Source of the DNA: DASQZK01 sp963763215
GTDB taxonomy: Bacteria; Bacteroidota; Bacteroidia; Bacteroidales; GCA-2748055
Length of the DNA stretch: 64,000 bases
Assembly (NCBI GenBank): GCA_963763215.1
Contig: CAVXNX010000017.1
Span: 329,376 to 393,375 of the forward strand
Direction of reading: 5' to 3'
Shown here: in pieces, positions 25,693 through 34,443 of the stretch
Layout of the letters: every line of letters starts with the position of its first letter
Position numbering within the stretch: position 1 is the stretch's first letter
Position numbers and translations under genes: made by a program
Notes under the pieces: generated by a model
Databases searched by the model: none
Seen by the model: only the letters and a program-made list of their open reading frames with translations
Told to the model about the DNA's origin: nothing

Positions 25693-27963
25693 ATGGTTTT
25701 CGACCTGGAAATGATCAAGCAAAAATACTCAGAGATCCCTGCACGGGTTGAGGCTGCAAGGAAGGTGCTCAAGCGGCCGCTCAGCCTGACAGAAAAGATC
25801 CTTTATTCCCATCTGGAGGAAGGGAAAGCCGGTCATGCCTATTCGCGGGGCAAAGATTATGTCTATTTCAAGCCCGACAGGGTTGGTATGCAGGATGCCA
25901 CCGCGCAGATGGCCCTCCTGCAGTTTATGCAGGCCGGGAAGGACAAGGTGGCCGTACCGTCCACGGTTCACTGCGATCATCTCATCCAGGCCAAAATCGG
26001 AGCGAAGAAGGACCTCGATGCCGCCCGCCAGACCAATAAGGAGGTCTTCGATTTTCTCTCCTCTGTCTCGGCCAAATATGGCATCGGATTCTGGAAACCG
26101 GGCGCCGGGATCATTCACCAGGTGATCCTGGAAAATTACGCCTTTCCCGGCGGCATGATGATCGGGACCGATTCCCATACCGTCAATGCCGGCGGCCTCG
26201 GCATGGTCGCCGTGGGTGTCGGCGGAGCCGATGCCGTGGATGTCATGGCCGGAATGCCCTGGGAACTTAAATTCCCAAGGCTTATCGGGGTGAAACTAAC
26301 CGGGAAGCTCAGCGGATGGACTTCCGCCAAGGATATTATCCTGAAAGTTGCCGGGATCCTCACCGTCAAAGGCGGCACCGGATGCATCCTCGAATATTTC
26401 GGCGAAGGCGCAAAAACCATCTCCGCCACCGGCAAAGGTACGATATGCAATATGGGAGCTGAGATCGGGGCCACCACCTCCCTCTTTGGCTATGACGAAA
26501 AAATGAAAATCTACCTCGAGGGCACGGGACGGGCCGAAGTCGCCCGCCATGCCGACGAAGTAGCCGAACACCTCACCGGTGATCCCGAAGTCTACGAAAA
26601 CCCGGAAAACTATTTCGACCAGGTCATCGAGATCAACCTCTCCGAGCTCGAACCCCATATCAACGGCCCTTTTTCACCCGACAAAGCCTGGTCGATCAGT
26701 GAATTCGGCAAGGCGGTCAGGGAAAATGGTTACCCGGCAACCCTGGAAGTCGGACTGATCGGCTCGTGCACCAATTCATCGTACGAAGACATCACCCGCG
26801 CCGCATCCATAGCCCAGCAGGCCATCGACAAACACCTGAAGGTGAAATCGGAGTATACCGTCACTCCCGGCTCGGAACAGGTCCGCTACACCATCGAACG
26901 CGACGGGCTGCTCGATAAATTCGAGAAGATCGGCGGACTCGTGCTGGCAAACGCCTGCGGACCCTGCATCGGGCAGTGGGCGCGGCATAACGCCGATAAA
27001 CAGGAAAAAAATTCCATCATCACGTCGTTTAACCGGAATTTCGCCAAGCGAAACGACGGCAATCCCAATACCCATGCGTTCGTGGCAAGCCCCGAAATCG
27101 TCACGGCCTTTGCCATCGCCGGCGACCTGACCTTCAACCCGCTGACCGATACCCTCGAAAATGAAGACGGCCAGCAGGTAAAACTCGATGAGCCCAAAGG
27201 CCTCGAAATGCCGGTCAACGGATTCGCGGTCGAAGATAACGGCTACCAGGCTCCTGCCGCCGACGGCAGCGGGATCCGCATCGATGTCGAACCCGACTCC
27301 AACAGGCTGCAGCTGCTCACCCCGTTCAAACCCTGGGATGGGAAGGACATGAAAAACCTCAGGCTCTTTATCAAAGTCAAGGGGAAATGCACCACCGACC
27401 ATATTTCCATGGCCGGACCATGGCTGAAATACCGGGGCCACCTCGAAAACATTTCCAAAAACCTGATGCTCGGCGCGGTCAATGCTTTCAACGACAAAAC
27501 CAACCTGGTGAAGAATCAGCTGACGGGAGAATATGTTCCCGTTTACGACGCGGTCAAAGATTACAAAGACAAAGGCCAGGATTCTGTCATCATCGGCGAC
27601 GACAACTACGGTGAAGGCTCCAGCCGGGAGCATGCCGCCATGGAACCGCGCTTTATGGGCGTCAGGGCGGTGATCGTGAAATCCTTCGCCCGGATCCACG
27701 AATCCAACCTGAAAAAACAGGGCGTCCTCGCCCTGACCTTTGCCAATCCGGCAGATTACGACAAGATCAGGGAGAACGACAATTTCGACATCACGGGCCT
27801 GACGGCATTCAGTCCCGACAAAGCCCTGACCCTTGTTGCCCATCATGATGACGGGAGCTCTTCGGAAATAAAGCTCAATCACACCTACAACCAGAAACAG
27901 ATCGACTGGTTCAAAGCCGGTTCCGCGCTGAATCTTATCCGGGAAGAAAACAAGGCCGGGTGA
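25693..27963 (+). CDS. acn: Aconitate hydratase
   Basis: Aconitase isomerises citrate and isocitrate in the TCA cycle using a [4Fe-4S] cluster. The intact 756-residue protein has the cluster cysteines at 359 (GSCTNSSYED), 422 and 425 (ANACGPCIGQW). The substrate-binding segment GTDSHTVNAGGLG is near residue 158, and the C-terminal swivel domain contains GDDNYGEGSSREHAAMEPR. The length and segment order fit the mitochondrial-type aconitase common in Bacteroidota, not the 890-residue AcnA. It is monocistronic and ends before a strong hairpin at 28088. Confidence 0.96.
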   Translation: MVFDLEMIKQKYSEIPARVEAARKVLKRPLSLTEKILYSHLEEGKAGHAYSRGKDYVYFKPDRVGMQDATAQMALLQFMQAGKDKVAVPSTVHCDHLIQAKIGAKKDLDAARQTNKEVFDFLSSVSAKYGIGFWKPGAGIIHQVILENYAFPGGMMIGTDSHTVNAGGLGMVAVGVGGADAVDVMAGMPWELKFPRLIGVKLTGKLSGWTSAKDIILKVAGILTVKGGTGCILEYFGEGAKTISATGKGTICNMGAEIGATTSLFGYDEKMKIYLEGTGRAEVARHADEVAEHLTGDPEVYENPENYFDQVIEINLSELEPHINGPFSPDKAWSISEFGKAVRENGYPATLEVGLIGSCTNSSYEDITRAASIAQQAIDKHLKVKSEYTVTPGSEQVRYTIERDGLLDKFEKIGGLVLANACGPCIGQWARHNADKQEKNSIITSFNRNFAKRNDGNPNTHAFVASPEIVTAFAIAGDLTFNPLTDTLENEDGQQVKLDEPKGLEMPVNGFAVEDNGYQAPAADGSGIRIDVEPDSNRLQLLTPFKPWDGKDMKNLRLFIKVKGKCTTDHISMAGPWLKYRGHLENISKNLMLGAVNAFNDKTNLVKNQLTGEYVPVYDAVKDYKDKGQDSVIIGDDNYGEGSSREHAAMEPRFMGVRAVIVKSFARIHESNLKKQGVLALTFANPADYDKIRENDNFDITGLTAFSPDKALTLVAHHDDGSSSEIKLNHTYNQKQIDWFKAGSALNLIREENKAG

Positions 27964-28087
27964 TGCGCAAACCGGGTGAACGGGGTGACCGGAGAGCATG
28001 GGTGAAGAAAGTCCGCGGTGAACCGGTTTTGTCCATCATCCGGGGATTTGACGATGGGCTTTCCCAATTTCACCCTCAAAAAATTCA

Positions 28088-28116
28088 GGGACCTGAATTC
28101 CGATTCAGGTCCCTTT
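28088..28116 (+). terminator. Terminator downstream of aconitase
   Basis: A perfect 11-bp stem GGGACCTGAAT/ATTCAGGTCCC (28088-28098, 28103-28113) with a TCCG loop is followed by TTTCC. It lies 125 bp after the aconitase stop. No gene is seen between 27964 and 28253 apart from this and the -7 box at 28220. Confidence 0.7.
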
Positions 28117-28219
28117 CCTCGTCCGGAAAAGGGAAAGCGCACGTGTTTATGCTAAAAACGGCGGTGATCTCCATGTCTCAAATCCCCAAACCTTCATCTT
28201 CCCTCCTCCCAAAATTCAT

Positions 28220-28227
28220 TACCTTTG
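28220..28227 (+). promoter_or_regulatory. Possible -7 box upstream of the LuxC-like gene
   Basis: TACCTTTG matches the -7 consensus and lies 26 bp before the chosen start at 28254. No TTTG at -33 spacing is present. Confidence 0.35.
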
Positions 28228-28253
28228 TAAAAAATGTCGAAAGGGACATCAGC

Positions 28254-29335
28254 ATGACTATCCAGGAAAAAACAGATGCGTTTGTCACCCTCGGAAAATT
28301 CTTTGGACAGTTCAGATCGGCAGGGTTTGCCGGGAACCCCGATCTGAAAGAAGTCAATGACAGGTTTGCCGGGGGATTTGAAAACCGGATCATAAAGGAG
28401 CAGGATTTCAATCCCTGGTTCACCCCGGAGAATGTCAGGTACTGCCTGGGCCAATGGTCGGATGCCCTTCAGAGAAAAAACATTGTCCGGTGGTTGCAAT
28501 CCTATCCCGCAGCTGATGCGCCGCCAGCACGGGTCTTTGCAAATCGGCGTCATCATGGCCGGGAATATCCCCCTGGTGGGATTTCACGATTTCATCGCGG
28601 TGATCTTTTCGGGCCACCGGCTTACCGCCAAACTGTCGTCGAAAGACGACCGGCTGCTGCCGGCGATCCTGGAGATTCTCGTGTACCTGAACCCTGAATT
28701 CGGAGAGCTCGTGCGGTTCGAGGAAGGACCCCTGAAAAACCCGGATGCTGTCATCGCCACAGGAAGCAATAATTCATCCCGGTATTTTGAATACTATTTC
28801 GGGAAATATCCGCACATCATCCGGAAGAACAGGAATTCAGCCGCCGTGCTCGACGGGACCGAATCGCGATATGATCTTGAGCAACTGGCTGATGACATAT
28901 TTACTTATTTCGGCCTCGGGTGCCGGAATGTATCCAAGATTTTCATCCCCCGCGACTACGAGATTCCCCACCTGCTCGACCATTTCCAGCATTACGCCTA
29001 CCTGGCCAACCATAACAAATACGCCAATAATTACGAGTACCAGCGTGCCGTGCATCCTTGTCAACCAGGCGCCCTTCTCGATACCGGTTTCCTGGTGGTG
29101 AGGGAGGACCTGGTTATAGCAGCCCTGTCGGAAGTCCTGCACTATCGAACGGTATGGCAACGCCGGTGAGATACGGGCCCGGTTGAATAGCCGACCGTGA
29201 ACTCCTTCAGTGTACCGTCGGAAACAGTGATGAATGCAATTGCCGTTTCGGCCACACTCAGTCGCCCATGCTCTGGGATTATGCGGATCAAATGTGGATA
29301 CATTGGAATTTTTGCGTAACTTGTCAAAAAAATGA
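28254..29335 (+). CDS. LuxC-like acyl-CoA reductase (several frameshifts)
   Basis: LuxC-type enzymes reduce acyl-CoA or acyl-phosphate to aldehydes. The start MTIQEKTDAFVTLGKFFGQF (28254) is followed by NPWFTPENVRYCLGQWSDAL. In the next frame come GVIMAGNIPLVGFHDFIAV, VIATGSNNSSRYFEYYF and the catalytic-site stretch YFGLGCRNVSKIFIP (Cys in GLGCRN). The C-terminus (FGHTQSPMLWDYADQ then VDTLEFLRNLSKK) is recovered only by changing frame several times, and ends at TGA 29335. Merged length is about 360 residues. It is the first gene of a tight group with the TnpR-passenger-like gene (4 bp gap), miaA and a Nudix gene. Confidence 0.78.
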
Positions 29336-29339
29336 GGCT

Positions 29340-29794
29340 ATGGTCTTTAAATTCAGACTCATATCCGATGAAGTCAAGGACTTTGTGAGAGATATCGAGA
29401 TCCTCTCCGAACAGACATTCTATGATCTCCATTACCTGATGATGGAGGATTTCCATTATGACAAATCCCAGCTGGCCAGTTTTTTTCTTACGAACCGGGA
29501 ATGGGAGAAAACACAGGAGTTCACCCTTTTTGATATGTCGGAGGATGGACAAGCGGCATACCCTGCTGATGGACAAGTCGGTGCTGGGGAATATATCACA
29601 GATGCCCGGCAGAGGATGTTGTATGTTTTTGACATGTTCAATGAACGACTGATATTCCTGGAGCTGATCGCATACGGACAAGGTTGAAGCCCGGCGAGGG
29701 TGTTTATCCGCGGATCACCTACTCCCAGGGTCATCCGCCCAGGCAGATCCTGCTTGGGTCCATAAATCCGGAAGGGTTGAATTTTGATGAGTAA
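29340..29794 (+). CDS. IS1096 TnpR-passenger/pRiA4b ORF-3-like protein (frameshifts)
   Basis: From ATG 29340 the protein reads MVFKFRLISDEVKDFVRDIE, then LSEQTFYDLHYLMMEDFHYD and SFFLTNREWEKTQEFTLFDM, the pattern of the small family named after an IS1096 passenger ORF; the name does not imply transposition here. Residues 75-90 are altered by two compensating shifts: an adjacent frame gives LLMDKSVLG, as in relatives. Another shift near 29670 moves the C-terminus to a frame ending GLNFDE at TAA 29794. That stop overlaps the miaA start in ATGAGTAA, implying translational coupling. Function unknown; the family often precedes miaA in Bacteroidota. Confidence 0.72.
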
Positions 29795-30666
29795 GGAACT
29801 GATCGTCATTGCGGGACCCACCGCCATCGGAAAAACCGCCATTTCTGTCGAGATTGCCGAGACAACCGGCACGGAGATCATTTCATCCGATTCCCGGCAG
29901 ATCTACCGGGAGATGTCGGTCGGGACAGCTGTGCCTTCCCCCGAGTTTCTCCGGAAGAGTCAAACATCACTTCATCACGGTCCAAAAGTATCCATCGAAA
30001 ATTACAATGCCAGCATGTATGAAAACGAGGTGCTCGACCTCCTGAGGCAATCTGTTTAGAGCAGTACGACAAAGTGGTCATGACAGGCGGCTCGGGTCTT
30101 TATATCGATGCGGTAAGGTTCGGCATCGACGACCTGCCCGAAGTGGATAAGGAAATCAGGGCCAGCGCATCCAGAAACAATTGGATGAGGAGGGCATGGG
30201 AAGCCTGCGTCATGCCCTGAAAAAACTGGATCCGGAATCGTATGACCGCATCGACCTGAAAAATCCCGAAACGCATTCAAAAAGCCCTGGAGATCAGCAT
30301 GATCACCGGCAAGCCCTATTCTTCCTTCCTGACCGACGCCACGAAAAAAACGGGATTTCCGCTTCAGGCTCATCGCCCTCAACCGGCCCCGGGAAGAACT
30401 TTACGGGAATATCAACCGCCGCGTTCTCGGAATGATGGACCAGGGACTGGTCGAAGAAGCCCGGAAGCTTTATCCTTTCCGGGAAAATAATGCTCTGAAT
30501 ACCGTGGGATACAGGGAGCTTTTCGAACATTTCGAAGGAAAAACCAGCCTTGGAGGAGGCCATGATCCGTATCCAGTCCAATACCCGGAAATATGCCCGG
30601 AAACAACTGACCTGGTTCAAAAAGGACCCGGACTGGAGTTGGTTTCACCCGGATGACCAGGCTTAG
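29787..30666 (+). CDS. miaA: tRNA dimethylallyltransferase MiaA (many frameshifts)
   Basis: MiaA adds the isopentenyl group to A37 of tRNAs reading UNN codons. The N-terminus MSKELIVIAGPTAIGKTAIS has the P-loop GPTAIGKT, followed by IISSDSRQIYREMSVGTA. Downstream pieces in other frames are VVMTGGSGLYIDAV, NPKRIQKALEI with ITGKPYSSF, RPREELYGNINRRV and LNTVGYRELFEHFEG, and the C-terminal TRKYARKQLTWFKKDPDWSWF, in family order. At least five frame changes are needed. Merged length is about 293 residues, normal for MiaA. A P-loop-bearing, fully collinear gene with this many breaks again points to sequence error. Confidence 0.85.
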
Positions 30667-30701
30667 ATTCATGACATTTGCCATCGGAAAAGATCAATAA
30701 C

Positions 30702-31178
30702 ATGGAACCGAACAGGAAAAAAAGATTCGACATTTCAATATCAGGGTTTACGGAATATTGATCAAGAAATGCCCATGAAGTCCTCATCAGTGATGAATAT
30801 GTCACTCGACCGGTACATGACCAAATTTCCCGGAGGGGGTCTCGAATTCGGCGAGGGGCCGGAGGACTGCCTCAGGCGGGAGGCCGCTGGAAGAGCTTGG
30901 GCAGGAGATTGAAATCACGGGGCATTTTTATACCACGGGATTTTTCCAGAGGGCCCTGTTTTATGACGATCAGCAGCTCATCAGTATTTACTACCGGATG
31001 AAACTCACCGGGGAGCCGCTTTTCCGCATTTCAACCATCCCGTTCGATTTCGAAGGCAGGGTCAATGGAAGCCAGTCTTTCCGGTGGGCCGATGTGAGGA
31101 GCTATGGAACCTTCCGATCTGACCTTTCCGGTCGACCGGTATGTCCTGGGACTTCTCCAGGACGAAATCGGGAAATGA
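30702..31178 (+). CDS. Nudix hydrolase domain protein (frameshifts)
   Basis: Nudix proteins hydrolyse nucleoside diphosphate derivatives. The Nudix box GX5EX7REUXEEXGU is recognisable across frames: GGGLEFGEGPEDCLRREA in one frame and EELGQE in the next (30834-30912). Downstream are FYTTGFFQRALFYDDQQLIS and FDFEGRVNGSQSFRWADV. The end at 31178 comes from the frame reading LGLLQDEIGK. Merged length is about 158 residues, standard for the family. It follows miaA by 35 bp on the same strand. The substrate is not predictable. Confidence 0.68.
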
Positions 31179-31186
31179 AAACCGTT

Positions 31187-32320
31187 TCAGGATTGAATCT
31201 CTCCGGCAAAGGCGAGTAGGCGCCGCGTGAAGACGTCCCAGGAGAACTCTTTTTTTCTTTTCCTGACATTCTCAACATTCCGGGTTGCTGAGGGAGTGAG
31301 AAAAACCGGTTGATGGCACCGGCAATCATTTCCGGTTCCGGTTTGACCACAAATCCCGTGACGCCGTCTTCCACGATCTCGGGCAGGCCTCCGGCATCGG
31401 AAACAACCATCGGAACCTCAAAATGATAGGCGATCTGCGTCACCCCGCTCTGGGTGGCCGAACGGTATGGCTGAACAACCAGGTCGGCAGCGGAAAAATA
31501 ATATTTCACCACGTCATCGGGAATATATTCGTCCCGGATGATCACCCGGAAATTGATATTGAGTTCATCGGCCAGCACCAGGTAGTCTTCCTTTTTATCG
31601 TAAAATTCGCCGGCGACAATCACGGTGACATCACGTGCTTCCACCATCGGTATGGCGCGCAGCAGAAGATCCAGTCCCTTGTATTTCCTTACCAGGCCGA
31701 AAAACAGACATGTATCGTTTACCGGGGTCAAGTCCCAGCTGCCTGATGGCTTCCTCTTCGGGCACCTGTCGCCATAGCTGTCATACACCGGGTGAGGGAT
31801 CACCATCAGCCGGGATGCCGGGCCGAAGGTACGGGCATCGTCGGCCACCGACGCGGAGAGGGCCACCAGTCCGTCGACATTGCTGAGGAGCCGGCGGGTG
31901 AGAAAGAGCGTTCCGGGTTGGTTTTCATGAGGGATGAGATTATGGGCAAGAAGGATGACCGGGATCCCGGTATGCTTCCTGATCCGGCAGGCCACTGCGG
32001 CCATGGCCGGCGCAAAAAATGGCATCCAGTAATGAATGATCACCAGACCGGGTTGCGGACGGATCACTTCCCGGGCAACGTGTTTCCAGTTCAGGGGAGA
32101 GAGGGAATGCACGCGGCTTTCGATGTGAAGATCCGTCAGGGGGCGGCCCTGCGGAATATTGTGATTTCCCCGGGAATAAGAAGGATGGATACTGAAATCG
32201 GTAGGAGATGATCTCAACCTCGGTGACCCAGTCTTCGCTGAGGTGCACGGCCAGGGATTCGTTGAACCTGGCAATCCCTCCCCTCAATGGATGGGCCGGA
32301 CCGATGCTGATGATTTTCAC
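31187..32320 (-). CDS. Glycosyltransferase family 4 (frameshifts)
   Basis: The N-terminus MKIISIGPAHPLRGGIARFNESLA is the GT-B glycine-rich loop. The start codon is GTG at 32320, overlapping the GT2 stop in GTGA. The C-terminal half holds VNDTCLFFGLVRKYKGLDLLLRA, the E-x7-E-like donor-binding region VPMVVSDAGGLPEIVEDGVTG, and YFSAADLVVQPYRSATQSG. Frame changes near 32160 and 31265 are needed; the second restores RRLLAFAGEIQS ending at 31187. Merged length is about 378 residues. It is the last gene of the DUF4199-GT2-GT4 set, suggesting a role in surface glycan or glycolipid synthesis. Confidence 0.82.
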
Positions 32321-33277
32321 GCCTTCCGGTTTATTTCTTCATCAATGTAGTATTCATTCCGTTCCGGTGAATTCCGGGAGATCAGTTCACCCAGGAAACC
32401 ACTGACAAAAAGCTGGGTCCCGATGATCATGGCGGCGATGGCCAGGAAAAAATACGGGCTGTCGGTGATCAGGATGGTTTTGATGCCATTGTGCAGAAAG
32501 TAAAGCTTCTGGGCACCGAGCCAGATGGACGCAACGAAACCGATCAGGAACACGAAGGTGCCCAGTGGTCCCGAACATGTGCATCGGCCGTTTGCCGAAC
32601 TTGGAAATAAAGGTGATGGTCATCAGGTCGAGAAACCCGTTGATAAACCGTTCGAGCCCGAATTTCGTCACGCCGTATTTCCGTTTCATATGCTGAACCG
32701 GCTTTTCCCCGATCCGGGTAAAGCCGGCCTTTCGGGCAATGACAGGGATATAACGGTGCATCTCGCCGTATACCTCGATGGATTTGACCACCCGGTTCCG
32801 GTACGCTTTGAGTCCGCAGTTAAAATCATGCAATTTGATACCGGTGACCTTCCTTGCCGTCCAGTTGTAAAACTTGCTGGGGATGGTTTTCGAGATCGGA
32901 TCGTACCTTTTCTTCTTCCACCCGGAAACCAGGTCGAGGCCCTCTTCCAGGATCATCCTCCGGAGTTCGGGGATTTCCTCCGGGCTGTCCTGCAAATCGG
33001 CATCCATGGTGATCACAACTTCCCCTTTGGCAGCCTGGAACCCGACATGAAGGGCTGCCGATTTTCCATAATTCCTTCTGAAACGGATGCCGACGATTTC
33101 AGGTTTACGCGAACCCAGACTCCCTGATGACCTCCCAGGACTGTCGGTGCTGCCATCATCAACCATGATGATCTCATAGCTGAAATGATTTTTCACGGCA
33201 ACCTCCTCTATCCATGCAACAAGTTCCGCAAGCGATTCTTCTTCGTTATAAAGGGGAATGACAATCGATACATCCAT
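32317..33277 (-). CDS. GtrB/DPM1-like glycosyltransferase family 2 (frameshifts)
   Basis: These enzymes transfer sugars to polyprenyl phosphate. ATG 33277 gives MDVSIVIPLYNEEESLAELV; DDGSTD and DADLQDSPEEIPELR are the nucleotide-sugar and metal-binding motifs, and LHDFNCGLKAYR follows. The C-terminus has two membrane spans (FLIGFVASIWLGAQKLYF; YFFLAIAAMIIGTQLFV), as in GtrB. A compensating shift pair lies around 33125-33170, where the other frame gives SWEVIRESGF, and one more shift is near 32580. The cytosolic tail contains SPERNEYYIDEEI. The stop overlaps the GTG start of the GT4 gene. Confidence 0.84.
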
Positions 33278-33288
33278 AATCATCAATC

Positions 33289-33826
33289 TTAAACAACATC
33301 GGCAAAAGGTTCCGAAGGTTCTTTTTTGATAAATATTGAAGCAATGAGACTGACAATAAATCCGACAATGATCGTCGAGATGAGGCTCCTGGCAAACACC
33401 ACGACCCGGGATTGTTCATCCGGTCGACCCGTTCAGTGGCCCTATCAATGATATCGGCTGAAAATCCTTTCTGAAGCAGCTTTTCCTCAATGTTCTGCTT
33501 GGTCAGGGCAATGAAATCGGTGTTGATGTACTGGATATAAATAATGGTATACACCCCCAGGATGATGCCGATCAAAAGGGCCGTGAGAACTCCGAAACCC
33601 AGGGCACGTCCATAGGTTATCATGTTATCGTTGTACTCTTTCCGGAACGCATAAATGGAATAGACCATTCCTCCGATCAGGATGACCGAACCTGGCGATC
33701 TGGTTGTATGTACTGAATGAGATGTTGAAGGCATCGACGATCAGGGCATTCAGAATATAAACGCCACTGATGATCCCGGCATAAATGAGCAGCCGGATAC
33801 AAGGTGCTTTTTACCCAGTTTCCCAT
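33289..33826 (-). CDS. DUF4199 membrane protein (frameshifts)
   Basis: This is a small four-helix membrane protein. Recognisable spans are YGLLIYAGIISGVYILNALIV-like at the N-terminus (needs frame correction near 33800 and 33700), VILIGGMVYSIYAF, LGFGVLTALLIGIILGVYTIIYI, and a last span LISTIIVGFIVSLIASIFI recovered in another frame downstream of 33420. The segment between spans 3 and 4 carries DFIALTKQNIEEKLLQKGFS. The start MGNWVKSTL is at 33826 and the stop at 33289. In Bacteroidota DUF4199 commonly sits directly before a GT2 gene, as here. Function unknown. Confidence 0.7.
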
Positions 33827-33892
33827 AGGTTTTAAGTTTAGTCTGAACAAATATAGTCATTTAGGGTAAAAGTGCTTTCACCCGAAAGATAT

Positions 33893-33923
33893 TTTGCAGG
33901 AAATAATAAAAATACTACTTTTG
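33893..33923 (+). promoter_or_regulatory. Bacteroidota-type promoter of the SRP RNA gene
   Basis: TTTG (33893-33896), 19 bp, then TACTTTTG (33916-33923). The predicted transcription start is about 7 bp downstream, at the first base of the SRP RNA helix (about 33930), so promoter and RNA calls support each other. Confidence 0.82.
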
Positions 33924-33929
33924 CAGCCC

Positions 33930-34030
33930 AAGGGCAAGTCTTATACGACCAGCTCCTGCTGAATCCCCCCAGGACCGGAAGGTAGCAAGGGTAGGTGGTC
34001 GTAGCGGTGCGATATAAGCAGCTTGCCCTT
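33930..34030 (+). ncRNA. ffs: Signal recognition particle RNA (small bacterial type)
   Basis: The apical domain carries the conserved SRP signature: GACCAGCTCCTGCT, GAATCCCCCCAGG, ACCGGAAGGTAGCAAGG and the closing GTGGTC. The ends AAGGGCAAG (33930-33938) and CTTGCCCTT (34022-34030) pair perfectly and are followed by CTTTTTTCC, which works as an intrinsic terminator. The length of about 100 nt matches the 4.5S-like form without an Alu domain. Confidence 0.93.
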
Positions 34031-34224
34031 CTTTTTTCCTCTTCTTCCCCCTTCAAAACGCCCTTCCTTCCACCCCTTTTTACCCGTCAACATCACCGTT
34101 CCCCTCCTTATTACAATCTGTCAGTATTCCGCCTTTTTTTCGCCGACATGGTGATAATCTGACAGTTTTTCAGCCGAAAAGGAGATAAATATTTAATCCA
34201 ATCTGTTTTTTAACATAAATTTAT

Positions 34225-34254
34225 TTTGTGAACTAAGGCTTTTGCCTATCTTTG
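34225..34254 (+). promoter_or_regulatory. Promoter of the ilv operon
   Basis: TTTG (34225-34228), 18 bp, TATCTTTG (34247-34254). The spacing is one base short of the commonest value. It places transcription start near 34261, 16 nt ahead of the leader peptide ATG. The preceding stretch 34031-34224 shows no gene. Confidence 0.7.
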
Positions 34255-34276
34255 CTTCTGAAATCATACAGAAATT

Positions 34277-34345
34277 ATGAAGTCAGGCCATACCAATATT
34301 GTCGTGGTTCTCGTGGTGCTCGTCATTCTTGGAATGATGACGTGA
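34277..34345 (+). CDS. ilv operon leader peptide (22 residues)
   Basis: ATG 34277 to TGA 34345 encodes MKSGHTNIVVVLVVLVIL then GMMT. Residues 8-18 are eleven consecutive branched-chain residues (two Ile, six Val, three Leu). The stop codon overlaps the first strand of the antiterminator. Ribosome stalling at these codons when charged branched-chain tRNAs are scarce is the classical attenuation mechanism known from proteobacterial ilv operons; its operation here is inferred from the sequence. It precedes ilvD by 98 bp. Confidence 0.87.
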   Translation: MKSGHTNIVVVLVVLVILGMMT

Positions 34346-34410
34346 GAATGGTATGGTATAACCGAAACAAAATATACGAAGCCATTCTCGAACAGGAGAA
34401 TGGCTTTTTT
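34288..34410 (+). promoter_or_regulatory. Transcription attenuator of the ilv operon
   Basis: There are four pairing segments. Segment 1 CCATACCA (34288-34295) pairs with TGGTATGG (34349-34356) in segment 2. GAGAATGG (34344-34351) in segment 2 pairs with CCATTCTC (34382-34389), the antiterminator. GCCATTCTC (34381-34389, segment 3) pairs with GAGAATGGC (34396-34404, segment 4), followed by six T: the terminator, a 9-bp stem with a GAACAG loop. Segments 2 and 4 share GAGAATGG, so the two structures exclude each other. A ribosome at the leader stop codon would cover segment 2 and favour termination. Confidence 0.87.
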
Positions 34411-34443
34411 GATTTACTATATATATAAAGAGCAAGTGAACGC

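Noticed and set aside
26776..27999. 407-codon open frame on the minus strand across aconitase
   Set aside because: It is antisense to a complete, motif-rich aconitase gene; its translation shows no family features and reflects high-GC third codon positions.
29340..29794. Evidence for a transposon because of the IS1096/TnpR family name
   Set aside because: The family name is historical; no transposase, inverted repeats or target duplication is present.
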